Of a stretch of DNA of 64,000 nt, positions 8,875 to 18,279 are shown piece after piece (the stretch's first letter is position 1; every line of letters begins with the position of its first letter). The translations under genes were made by a program, and so were the position numbers. The stretch is from Bog-473 sp963743785 (GTDB taxonomy: Bacteria > Actinomycetota > Acidimicrobiia > Acidimicrobiales > RAAP-2), in contig CAVURD010000042.1 of the NCBI GenBank assembly GCA_963743785.1, positions 1 through 64,000 on the forward strand. Direction: 5' to 3'. A model generated the notes under the pieces. The model was given only the letters and a program-made list of their open reading frames with translations. It was not told the origin of the DNA and ran no database searches.

Positions 8875-11800
8875 ATGGAGGGAGTGCAGAGCCTGCGGGT
8901 GCGGTTGCTGGGCGACCTTCGGGTGGAGGGGTGTGACCCCGCGCTCCTCGGTCGTCGCCAACTGCGGACGCTGCTCAAGATCCTGGCCCTTCACCACGAC
9001 CACCCGGTGAGCGCCGACCGCCTGATCGATTACCTGTGGGGCGACCAGCCGCCGGCCCGGGCCACCGACCAGATCTCGGTGCTGATCAGCCGGCTCCGCA
9101 ACGTGGTGGGAGCCGAACGACTGGCCCGGTCGGACGCCGGGTACCGCATGGCCGTGGACTGGCTCGATGTCGATGCGCTGGGCGACTACGCCGTCCAGGC
9201 CGAGCATCGCCTGGCCCTCGGGGCGGTGGGGGCCGCCCGTGCCGCGTCGTCGGCCGGGCTCTCGCTGGCTCGCGGCCCGCTGCTGGCCGACGAATCGGAC
9301 CCCTGGTGGGCCCAGGCCGAGCGGGCGGCCAGCGATCTGCTCATCGACCGGTTACGCCACACCGGTGCTGCCGCGTCCATGGGCGCCCGAGACTGGGCCG
9401 ACGCCATTTCGCTGTCCAGCCTCATGTTGGACAGGGATCCGTTCGACGAGGTCGCCCTCCGATGCTTGATGGAGGCGCTGGACCGAGCCGGCCGGCCGGC
9501 GTCCGCGCTGGCGGCCTACGCCCAGGCTCGGCAGCGCTTGGCCGAAGCGCTCGGCATCGACCCTTCGGCCGAGACAGAAGCGCTCCACGCGAGCGATCCT
9601 GCGCGGCGGGGACCCGACCGACGCGGCTCCGCCCGCGACCGCGGCTGTTGCATCCCCGGATCTCCCCGGACGAGGAGAGGCGCTGGGCGAATTGCAGGGC
9701 CTGCTCGACCGCGCCGCCCACGGTCAGGCCACGGTCGCCGTGGTCGAAGGTCCGGCCGGGATCGGCAAATCTCGACTGCTCGATGTGTGGGCCACCCATC
9801 TCGAATCCCACGACGTGTGCGTCGTGCGCGTCGCCTGCGACGAACTCGGCCAGGCCCTCCCCTTCCAACCGATGCTCGACGTGATCAGTGAGCTCGCGCA
9901 CCATTTCGCCGATGGTGATCCCGGCATCACGCTGGGGCTCGAGGGAGCGGTCCTGGGGCCGATGATCGGGCTCCAGACCGAGCCCGCCGGCGCCGCCGAG
10001 CTGGCCGCGCTGACCGATCCCGACGCCGGGCAGGCACTGCTGTTCGGCGCGCTCACTGGCGTCCTGCGCCGGTTGGCCGAACGAGAGACTCTGGTGCTGG
10101 TGCTCGACGACGTGCATCTGGCCGACCCGGCCACCCTGCGCTGGCTGGCCCACGCGTCGCGGCGCCTGGTCGACCGCCCGGTCCTCATCGTGGCGGCCCG
10201 ACGGTCCGAGGAGGGCATGGCCCTTCCCAATGTCCCCACCATCACCCTGGCCCCACTCGATCTCGATGCCGTGACCCGCATCGTCGGCCCGGACCGCGCC
10301 GTCGCCCTGCACGAGCGGAGCGGGGGCAACGCCCTCTTCCTGGTGGAACTGGCCGCCATCGAGGACGAGGGTGAGCTTCCGGCCAGCATCCGCCATGCCG
10401 TCGAAGAGCGCTGTCGCCGAGCCGGTGCGGCCGGCGCCACGCTGTGCACCGCGGCGGTGATCGGCCCGGACATCGACCTGGACCTTCTGGCTGCGGTCAC
10501 GGGAACCGGCCCGAGTCGAGCTGCTCGACCATCTCGAGATCGGGCTGCACCGGAACTTTCTCGTCGAAGACGGCCCGACGTTCGTCTTCGCCCATGCCCT
10601 CGTCCGCGAGGCGCTGGCGGCGACCGTCGGGGCTGCGCGCACCGCCTTCATCCATCGCTCGGCGGCGCGGGCGCTGGGATCGCGGTCTGACCCGGACCCC
10701 TTGGCGCGTGGCCCGGCACGCCCGCCTGGGCGGAGAACTGGAAGAGGCGGCGGCGATGCTGTTGGTGGCGGCGAAGCTGGCCGTGATCCGCTTTGACACC
10801 GACGGCGCGCTGCGCCTCCTCGACGAGGCCATCACCCTGCACGACACCGCGGCGGCCCGGCTGGAGCGGGCGCGGATCTCTTCCATGCTGGCCCGCGCCG
10901 CCGAGGCGGACAGAGGACATCGCCGTCGCCCGATCGCTCGGCGCCGGACCCGAGGCGCTCGAGGTCGCGGCCTGGTCGGCCCACTTCGCTCGCCGGTTCG
11001 GCGACGCACTCCTCCTGGCGGATCAAGGGGCGGCCGAGGCGGACACGGACGACCTGCGCACCGCCTGCCTGGCCCTCGGGGGCTGGGTCGCGCTGGCCTC
11101 GGGCGACCTCTCCGGGGCCGAAGCGCGTCTGGAGTCCGCCCTGGGCGTGGCCCCGGAGGCCAGTGGGCGCATGGCGGAATCATGGATGGCCTGGCTGCGC
11201 ATGAATCAGGGACGGCCGGAGGAATCATTGCGACTGGCCCATCACGCGCCCGGGAAGGGATTGGCGGCCTACCGCTTCCCCAACGCCTACGGGCTCATGG
11301 CCACGCGTGACCGCCTTGGCCACGTTGGGCCGGGCCGAGGAAGCGCTGGCCACCATCGACCTCCTCGAGAGCGAGGTGCGGCGGATGGGCGCCTCCCGGT
11401 GGGTCCCGCGGCCCCTCAACCTGCGGGGCTGGGTCACCAGGAATCTGGGGGAGCCCACCGAGGCGGACGAGCTGAACCAGGAAGCGCTGGAGGCGGCGCG
11501 TGCCGCCGACCTGGCGGAGCCGTGGGCTCACGCGCTGCTGGACCTGGCGGCGGGCCGGCTGCTGCAGGACGAGTGGGATGCCGCGGCCGCCTTCTTGGAC
11601 CAGGCCGACGGGCTGCTGGCGGAAGATCACGCGTTCCGATGGCGCCACGAACTGCGCGGCCGCCTCCTCCGGGCCCGGCTCGACCTGGCCCGGGGCGACC
11701 CGGAGGCGGCGCGTGTCGGCGCCGAAGCACTGGTCGCCGATGCCGCCGCGCGCGGGGTCCCCCGCTACCGGGTGCAGGCGCAGCTGGTGGCCGCCACGGC

Positions 11801-12029
11801 GGCGCGCCAGGGCGGCCGAACCGTCGATCACCACGAAGTGGACCGGCTGCTCGGCGAGCTGGACCAGGTGGCGGGCCTCGAGTCGTGGTGGATCACCGCC
11901 GACGTCGCCCAGGCTTTCGGCGTCGACGAGTGGGAACAGCTGGCTCGCCGCCGGGTGGTCGCGCTGCAGGCGCACGCGGGCCGCTACGCCGCGTCGCTGG
12001 AACGAGCCGCCGCCCGTCGTCTGGGTTGA
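8875..12029 (+). pseudogene. SARP/AfsR-type BTAD-AAA-TPR transcriptional regulator, broken by about five frameshifts
   Basis: The pieces read in order as one regulator of about 1050 residues. An N-terminal winged-helix domain (RVRLLGDLRVEG, DRLIDYLWGDQP) is followed by a bacterial transcriptional activation domain ending near PSAETEALH. Then comes an AAA-type ATPase with Walker A GPAGIGKSRL and Walker B LVLVLDDVHLAD, and a TPR-rich C-terminal half. Reading-frame changes fall near 9590, 10505, 10705, 10910 and 11305. Every segment is well conserved and free of nonsense codons, so clustered assembly indels are as likely as true decay. The start is ATG 8875 or GTG 8884. It sits divergent to purS. 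Confidence 0.75.
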
Positions 12030-12063
12030 TCGCCGTTGGGTTGGTCTCCGTTGGGTTGATGTC
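12022..12063. repeat. 15-bp tandem repeat at converging gene ends
   Basis: Nearly three copies of a 15-bp unit (TGGGTTGATCGCCGT, TGGGTTGGTCTCCGT, then a partial copy). The first copy contains the regulator's TGA stop. The array ends at the stop codon of the minus-strand methyltransferase, so it fills the whole convergent junction. Confidence 0.75.
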
Positions 12064-12842
12064 AGGCCCGGCCCGAGAGCAGGACCACCGCGGGCCGCCA
12101 GGCCTCGAGCAGCGGGACGGACAGCGCTCGACTCCTTGATCGATCAATGACTTCCGCCTCGCGTCGTCGAGCCCGGAGCACCACTCGGCGATGTGCGGCA
12201 GGGCCAGCCGGTAGGCCACCACGGCCTCCGGATCACCGATTCGGAGGTCCGCCTGGAGGACGCGTCGCCCGCACCTCGGTGAGCCCCGCTTCCCGGGCGG
12301 CCTCCGCCAGTCGATCGGGGTCACCCGAGATGGGCTCCAACGTCGACTTCATCGACACGTACCACGTCTGGCCTCGTCCAGCCGCTGGCCAGGAGAACAT
12401 CCTCCATCGCCCGCTTGACCGGATCGGGCGGCCGGCTGGCCCAGGTCGACGCCAACACGGCGCCACCGGGGCGGGTGATCCGCGCCAGCTCGGCCAGCCC
12501 GTCGGCGGGGCGCACCTGGTTGATGACGAACCCGGCCGTCACCGCATCGAAGCCATGGTTGCCGAACGGGAGGTCGAGGACGTCTCCCGCCACCGCGGTC
12601 AGGGGCGCGCCTCGTGCCCCTCGCAACATGGCCACGGATCGATCGAGCGCCACGACCCGGGCTCCCCGCTCCTGCGACGCTCGGGCCACGGCTCCGGTGC
12701 CGCAGCCGGCGTCGAGCACGAGCCTCCCCGCCAGATCGCACGGGGAGGAGTCCAGCAGCAGACGACCCAGCGGCTCGTAGACCGTGCCGGCTGCCGCGTC
12801 CCAGCTCTCGGCCGAGCGGTCGTAGTCGATCCCTACCGCCAT
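12062..12842 (-). pseudogene. SAM-dependent methyltransferase, broken by about three frameshifts
   Basis: Starts with ATG at 12842 (MAVGIDYDRSAESWD). Motif I is LVLDAGCGTGAVARAS, motif II is RVVALDRSVAML, and FDAVTAGFVINQVRPADG plus RITRPGGAVLAS follow. The C-terminal part is split over other frames: SGDPDRLAEAAREAGLTEV, then DPEAVVAYRLALPHIAEW, then RPAVVLLSGRA before TGA at 12062. Shifts lie near 12355, 12258 and 12130. Full length would be about 260 residues. It starts 7 nt after the phosphotransferase, so they are probably co-transcribed. Confidence 0.65.
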
Positions 12843-12849
12843 CGGGTCC

Positions 12850-13842
12850 CTACAGACATCGGGCGCCGGCCGCCGCGTGCGCTTCCCACCACGCCAACTC
12901 CGGACCGGGCCCGCGCAACACCTTCTCCCAGCCGAATTGGACCATGGTCCCGAGCAGCTCGAGCGACGACGGCGCGCTCCCACCAGCCCGATGTGTCGAT
13001 GCCCGCACTGTTCGAGCGAGGCCCGGTACCGCGCCATCGTGTCGTCCTTGCTCTCGGGCAGCAGATCCGAGTTCAGCGCCAGATACCAGGACAGATCGGC
13101 CAACGGCGAGGCCTCGCCGGGGATCTCCCCGAAGTCGAGCAGCACGGTGCGCCCATCGGCGTGACTGCCGAGGTTGGCCGCTTTCCAGTCGCCGTGCACG
13201 AGGGTGTGCGGCACCTCGTGGAGCGCGTCGAGGAGGGGTCTCGCATCATCGAAGAGCGGCAGGACGCACTCGGCCAGGCGGGGGGAGATCTCCGAAAGCT
13301 GTTCCCAGCCGGTGGCCATCACCCGGGGCACCAGCAGATCCGAGCCCAGAGCGGCCTCGGCCGCGGCGACGGTCGGCGAGAACGTCAGGTACCGCACCGC
13401 CAACGGCGTGAGGCCGACGTCGTCCTTCCAGCCCCAGAACGCCGCGTGCAGTGCGGCCATGTGATGGAGGAACCGGGAGTGTTGCGCCTCGGAGAACGGC
13501 TGGTCGGCCGGGAGGAGCGCGTCGGTGATGTCGCGGAGCAGCACCCGTCCCACCGACACCGTCGAAGTCGGCGGCCACCACGGCCGCATCGATCACGTCG
13601 GGCAGGCGGTCGAGGAGCCCCTCCTCCCAGAGACGGACATAGCGGACACCCGGGTCTCCGGTAGCCCGGAGGATCCAGTCGTCCTTCGGGTCCTGATACT
13701 TGAGAACGTAACGGGACCCTTCGATGACCACCCGCTCGAAGCGGGCGCCCGATTTGGTGTCGCCCGGTTGCCACGGCGCCCGCTCGGTGGCGGTGGCCAG
13801 CAGCTCACTGAGGTCGGCCCGCAGTTCAGGCAATTCAGGCAC
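12850..13842 (-). pseudogene. APH/choline-kinase-like phosphotransferase, broken by two frameshifts
   Basis: A protein kinase-like small-molecule phosphotransferase of about 330 residues. The Brenner motif is HGDWKAANLGSHADG, followed by LLDFGEIPGEASP, the metal-binding segment. The N-terminal lobe (FERVVIEGSRYVLKYQDPKD) and C-terminal tail (LELLGTMVQFGWEKVL) lie in other frames, with shifts near 13560 and 12975 that restore the original frame. The family includes aminoglycoside phosphotransferases and sugar or choline kinases; resistance cannot be claimed. It overlaps the NTF2-like gene by 8 nt. Confidence 0.7.
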
Positions 13843-14245
13843 TCCCGGCCTCGGCCATCTCGGCCAGGAGCGCGGCCGGCCACCGACCGCCGCACCAGAC
13901 CTCCGCCCGCGTGATGGCGCCGTCGGTCACCTCGAGGATGTGCACCTGGTGGACGGCGTGCGGCACACCGTCGGCCTCCCAGCGCAAGGTGAAGGCCACC
14001 AGCTCGCCGGCGGGAATCGGTGTGCGCCGCAGTTCCTCGAACGAGCCCGGATCGGCGTACCAGCGCGACAGCTCGTCCAAGACGGCCGTACGGCCGTGCA
14101 CGGCAAAGCGCCAGTTGGGAACCGTGGCGTCCAGCTCGATGCCGGGACTCACGGCATCACACTCGCCCATGGCGCCCTGCTCGATCGACTGCAGGTAGCG
14201 CGAGACCGGTCCGGCCTCTACGGCGGTACTCACTTTGACACTCAC
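13835..14245 (-). CDS. NTF2-like/SnoaL-type protein
   Basis: A 136-residue protein with the SnoaL-like alpha+beta barrel pattern: an N-terminal helix (RYLQSIEQGAMGECDAV), WRFAVHGRTAVLDELSRWY, and strands ending VHQVHILEVTDGAITRAEVW. Members range from isomerases and cyclases to proteins with unknown ligands, so no reaction is assigned. It heads the minus-strand NTF2-phosphotransferase-methyltransferase set, which could modify a common small molecule; that is inference. Confidence 0.7.
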   Translation of the reverse strand: MSVKVSTAVEAGPVSRYLQSIEQGAMGECDAVSPGIELDATVPNWRFAVHGRTAVLDELSRWYADPGSFEELRRTPIPAGELVAFTLRWEADGVPHAVHQVHILEVTDGAITRAEVWCGGRWPAALLAEMAEAGSA

Positions 14246-14417
14246 ACCGACCTCCTCATGTCCCTCTCCCCTTATCCCTCAAGTGGGTGATCACCACCAT
14301 GGCCGGCCGACCTTGCCGAGACCTTGCCACGGGGACGGCAACCCGATGGCAAGGGTGACCGCACATGGTGACCCTCGGTCCGACGACCGGGTCGGGCGAT
14401 CCCGAAAGGAGCACCCG

Positions 14418-14774
14418 GTGGCACAGGCAGAGCAGAAGAGCTTCACCGCGGCGGACGAAACCAGGACGTTTGCCCGCGGGAAGGTGGACCTCCTCCAGAT
14501 CGGTGGCAGCGAGATCGGGCGCCTCACCCTCGAGCCCGGCTGGCGGTGGTCGGACCACGTCAAGCCGATCGCCGGCACCGAGCTGTGCGAGGCCCCGCAC
14601 TTCCAGTTCCACGTCGCGGGCCGGCTGCACGTGCTGATGGCGGACGGGACCGAGTTCGACGCCGGTCCCGGCGACGTGACGGCCCTGCCCCAGGGACACG
14701 ACGCCTGGGTGGTCGGCGACGAGGCCGTCGTCCTGGTCGACTGGTGGGGGGCGTCCAACTACGCCAAGGGGTAG
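14418..14774 (+). CDS. Cupin-domain protein
   Basis: A 118-residue single cupin. GTG at 14418 is preceded by AAAGGAG 6 nt upstream, which decides the start. The two cupin motifs are visible as WRWSDHVKPIAGTE... H.QFHVAGRLHVLMADG and DAGPGDVTALPQGHDAWVVG. The conserved His/Glu positions are partly present, so metal binding is possible. Function is unknown. It is alone on the plus strand between the NTF2-like gene (divergent) and purC (convergent). Confidence 0.8.
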   Translation: MAQAEQKSFTAADETRTFARGKVDLLQIGGSEIGRLTLEPGWRWSDHVKPIAGTELCEAPHFQFHVAGRLHVLMADGTEFDAGPGDVTALPQGHDAWVVGDEAVVLVDWWGASNYAKG

Positions 14775-14804
14775 AGTCCGGCCCCTGGGCCGACGCCGCG
14801 ATGC

Positions 14805-15701
14805 TCAGCGCCTGGCGCCGTACCAGTCACTCAGTGAGAGCCCGGTGACCCGCTCATAGGCCGCCACGTAGCGCTCCGACAGGGCCTTGGTCACCCGGGC
14901 GGGCAACGGCGGCGGCGGGGCGACCCGGTCCCACGGCTGGTCGGCCAGCCAGTCCCGCAGGGGCTGCTTGTCGAAGGCCGGGGGCGTCGTCCCCGGGACC
15001 ACCTGGTCGGCCGGCCACAGACGCGAGGAGTCCGGCGTGCACACCTCGTCGCACAGCGACAGCACCCCGTCGACGTAGCCGAGCTCGAACTTGGTGTCGG
15101 CCAGGATGAACCCCACATCGGCGGCCCGGGCGGCGGCCCGGGCGTAGAGCTCGAGGCAGATGTCACGGGCGGCCCGAGCCGCCTCGGCGCCCACCAGGTC
15201 CTCGGCCTCGGCCTGGCTGATGTTGATGTCGTGTCCTTCGGCCGCCTTGGTCGACGGGGTGAAGATGGGTTCGGCCAGGCGGTCCGCCATCTTCAGCCCG
15301 GCCGGCATCACCGTGCCGTGCACGGTCCCCGACCGCTCGTACTCCTGGTGGGCCTGGCCGGCGAGGTAGCCCCGGACGATGCACTCGATCGGCAGCATCT
15401 CGGCCCGGCGCACCAGGAGGGCCCGACCGGCCCAGTCGCCGGGCAGGCTCTGCCCCGGCAGCGCAGCCTGTATCTCGTCGGGGTCGGCGGCCAGCAGGGA
15501 ACCGGGGGCCACGTCGGCCAACTCGTCGTACCAGAAGACGGACATGGCCGTGAGCACCCGCCCCTTGTCGGCGATGGGTTCGGCCATGATCACATCGAAG
15601 GCGCTGACCCGGTCGGAGGCCACCATGACCAGGCGCTCGCCACCGGCGTCGTACAGCTCGCGCACCTTGCCCGAGCTGAGCTGGGTCAGGGTGAAGCTCA
15701 T
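14805..15701 (-). CDS. purC: SAICAR synthase
   Basis: PurC joins CAIR and aspartate, using ATP, to give SAICAR. The 298-residue protein has SSGKVRELYDAGGERLVMVASDRVSAFD at the N-terminus (ATP-grasp-like loop), PIECIVRGYLAGQAHQEY in the centre and VGFILADTKFELGYVDG near the C-terminus. Its ATG overlaps the purB stop by 4 nt. It is the last gene of purA-purD-purB-purC. Confidence 0.95.
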   Translation of the reverse strand: MSFTLTQLSSGKVRELYDAGGERLVMVASDRVSAFDVIMAEPIADKGRVLTAMSVFWYDELADVAPGSLLAADPDEIQAALPGQSLPGDWAGRALLVRRAEMLPIECIVRGYLAGQAHQEYERSGTVHGTVMPAGLKMADRLAEPIFTPSTKAAEGHDINISQAEAEDLVGAEAARAARDICLELYARAAARAADVGFILADTKFELGYVDGVLSLCDEVCTPDSSRLWPADQVVPGTTPPAFDKQPLRDWLADQPWDRVAPPPPLPARVTKALSERYVAAYERVTGLSLSDWYGARR

Positions 15702-17005
15702 GGCAGTGCCGCCAACGCGTCACGGAAGCGATCGGTGTGCCGCAGCGAGCGCGTGAGATCGAAGGCCTCGTCGAGTTGCGCCTCGGTCAGCGACATCTCG
15801 GGGTCCTCCTTGAGCACGTCGCGAAAGGGGCGTCGATCCGCCCAGGCTACCCGGGCGTCGCGTTGGACGATCCGATACGCCGCGTCGCGGGTGAGCCCCG
15901 AGGAGACCAGGGCGAGCAGCACGGACTGGCTGAAGACCAGGCCGTAGCTGCCGTTGGTCAGGTTCTCCCTGGCCCGGTCGGCGTTGATCACCAGACCTGA
16001 GGCCAGTCCGGTGGCCTTACGCAGGACGTAGCAGGCCAGGAGCGAGGCGTCGGGCAGCGCCACCCGCTCCACCGAGCTGTGCGAGATGTCGCGCTCGTGC
16101 CAGAGCGCCACGTCTTCCAGCCCGGCCCCCAGGTACCCGCGCAGCAGGCGGGCCAGGCCGCAGAGGCGCTCGGAGAGGATCGGGTTGCGCTTGTGGGGCA
16201 TGGCCGAGCTGCCCTTCTGGCCGGCGCGGAAGGGCTCCTCTGCCTCCCCTACTTCGCTGCGGGCCAGGTGGCGGATCTCGGTGCACATGAGCTCGACGGT
16301 GGCGCCGATGGACGCGCAGGCGAAGAAGTACTCGGCGTGCCGATCCCGGGCGATGACCTGGGTGGCCGGCACGGCCTGCAGTCCCAGGGCGGCGCACACG
16401 CGCGCCTCCACCGCCGGATCGATGTTGGAGTAGGTCCCGACCGCCCCCGAGAGCTTCCCCACGGCGATGCCGTCACGGGCCGCCCGGAGGCGGCGGCGAT
16501 CTCGATCGGCCTGCAGCGCCCACAGGGCGAACTTGGCGCCGAACGTGGTGGGCTCGGCGTGCATGCCGTGGGTCCTCCCGGCCACCGGTACCGGCATCAG
16601 CTCGAGCGCCCGGGTGCGCAAGGCGTCGACGAACGCATCGAGGTCGGCCAGCAACAGGTCGGCCGCCCTGGTCAAGGTGGCGCACAGCGCGGTGTCCACC
16701 ACGTCGGACGACGTCAGGCCGTAGTGGATGTAGGAACCGGCGGGCGAGCCGATGCGCTCCTGCACCACGTCGACGAAGGCGGCCACGTCGTGGTCGGTGA
16801 CCTCCTCGCGCGCCAGCACGTCGGCCACGAAGACGTCGTCGACCGTCGGGGCCTTGGCCCGGGCCGTGGCCGCAGCCTCGGCCGGAACGACACCGATGGC
16901 CGCCTGGGCCTCGGTGGCCAGCAGCTCGACCTCGAGCCAGAGGCCGAAGCGGGCGGCGTCGGTGAAGAGCGCCGCCATGTCGGGGGGCGAGTAGCGCGGG
17001 ATCAT
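15698..17005 (-). CDS. purB: Adenylosuccinate lyase
   Basis: PurB removes fumarate from SAICAR and from adenylosuccinate. The 435-residue fumarase-superfamily protein has the signature GSSAMPHKRNPI with the catalytic Ser loop, GRTHGMHAEPTTFG for the catalytic His, and YIHYGLTSSDVVDTAL. It overlaps purC and purD by 4 nt each, so four genes are translationally coupled. Confidence 0.95.
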   Translation of the reverse strand: MIPRYSPPDMAALFTDAARFGLWLEVELLATEAQAAIGVVPAEAAATARAKAPTVDDVFVADVLAREEVTDHDVAAFVDVVQERIGSPAGSYIHYGLTSSDVVDTALCATLTRAADLLLADLDAFVDALRTRALELMPVPVAGRTHGMHAEPTTFGAKFALWALQADRDRRRLRAARDGIAVGKLSGAVGTYSNIDPAVEARVCAALGLQAVPATQVIARDRHAEYFFACASIGATVELMCTEIRHLARSEVGEAEEPFRAGQKGSSAMPHKRNPILSERLCGLARLLRGYLGAGLEDVALWHERDISHSSVERVALPDASLLACYVLRKATGLASGLVINADRARENLTNGSYGLVFSQSVLLALVSSGLTRDAAYRIVQRDARVAWADRRPFRDVLKEDPEMSLTEAQLDEAFDLTRSLRHTDRFRDALAALP

Positions 17006-18279
17006 CGGACGGACTCCTCGTGGGCGCGGGCGGCCAGGGCGGCGATGTCGGTGCGGAACTGCCGACCGTCCCAGGTGATCGGCGCGGCGGCGGCATAGGC
17101 ATTGGTGCGGGCCTCGGCCAAGGTGGGCGCCACCGCGGTCACACCCAGCACGCGTCCGCCGGCGGTGCGGAACCGCCCGTTCGGGCTCTGACGCCTGGTG
17201 CCGGCGTGAAAGACGGTGGCGCCGGCCACGGCCGCGCTCGATTGGCCCGAGGCATCCAGGCCCTCGATCGGGTCACCGGTCTGCGGGCGGTCGGGATAGC
17301 CCGGTGCGGCCAGGACGACACAGACGGCGGAACCATCGGCAAAGACCGGGGCGGGGATGTCGCCGAGGCGCCCGGTGGCCGTGGCCATGAAGAGCTCGGC
17401 CGCGTCGCTGACCAGGAGCGGGAGGACCACCTGGGTCTCGGGGTCGCCGAAGCGGACGTTGTACTCGAGCACCTTGGCCCCGTCGGGACCGAGCATCAGG
17501 CCGGCGTAGAGCACGCCCCGGTAGTCGATACCCCGGTCCCGCATGGCCGCCATGAGCGGCTCGACCGCCTCGTCCATGAAGCGGTCGACCAGGGACGGGG
17601 CCACGTGGGGCATGGGTGAGTAGGCCCCCATGCCCCCGGTGTTGGCCCCGCGGTCGCCGTCACCGATGCGCTTGAAGTCCTGGGCCGGGAGGAGCGGCAC
17701 GGCGTTGGTGCCGTCGCACAGGACCAGCAGCGAGCACTCCTCGCCTTCGAGGGCCTCCTCGATCACGATGTTGCGACCCGCCTCACCGAAGGACGCGCCC
17801 GAGAGCTTGGCCTTCACGTCGGCCTGGGCTTCCTCGAGGGTCTGGGCCACCAGGACGCCCTTGCCGGCGGCCAGGCCGTCGGTCTTGATGACCCAGGGTC
17901 CGGGCAGGGTCCCGAGAAAGGCCAGGGCGTCGGCCACCTGCAGGGCGTCGAAGGCGGCAAAGCGGGCCGTCGGCACCCCGGCGGCCGCCAGCATCTCCTT
18001 CATGAAGGCCTTGGAGCCTTCGAGCAGCGCACCGTCGGCGCCGGGTCCCATGACGGCCCGGCCATCGGCTCGCAGGCGGTCGGCCAGGCCGTCGACCAGC
18101 GGTGCCTCGGGACCGACGACGACCAGGTCGGCCTCGATCTCCTCGGCCGGAGCGTCGGTGGTGCTGATCGGTTCGGCCATGCCGGGGTTCCCCGGGGTGA
18201 CCACCACGTCGGCCGTGCGGGCCAGCACATGGGCGAGCGCGTGCTCGCGGCCCCCGCTACCGACGACGCAGACCTTCAC
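17002..18279 (-). CDS. purD: Phosphoribosylamine-glycine ligase (GAR synthetase)
   Basis: PurD ligates glycine to phosphoribosylamine, the step after PurF. The 425-residue ATP-grasp enzyme begins KVCVVGSGGREHALAH, has WVIKTDGLAAGKGV and the signature RFGDPETQVVLPLL. It overlaps purA upstream and purB downstream by 4 nt. Confidence 0.95.
   Translation of the reverse strand: MKVCVVGSGGREHALAHVLARTADVVVTPGNPGMAEPISTTDAPAEEIEADLVVVGPEAPLVDGLADRLRADGRAVMGPGADGALLEGSKAFMKEMLAAAGVPTARFAAFDALQVADALAFLGTLPGPWVIKTDGLAAGKGVLVAQTLEEAQADVKAKLSGASFGEAGRNIVIEEALEGEECSLLVLCDGTNAVPLLPAQDFKRIGDGDRGANTGGMGAYSPMPHVAPSLVDRFMDEAVEPLMAAMRDRGIDYRGVLYAGLMLGPDGAKVLEYNVRFGDPETQVVLPLLVSDAAELFMATATGRLGDIPAPVFADGSAVCVVLAAPGYPDRPQTGDPIEGLDASGQSSAAVAGATVFHAGTRRQSPNGRFRTAGGRVLGVTAVAPTLAEARTNAYAAAAPITWDGRQFRTDIAALAARAHEESVR

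Noticed and set aside
12147..13664. Plus-strand 505-codon open frame
   Set aside because: Antisense to the phosphotransferase and methyltransferase genes, whose motifs (HGDWKAANLG, LDAGCGTG) prove the minus strand is coding.
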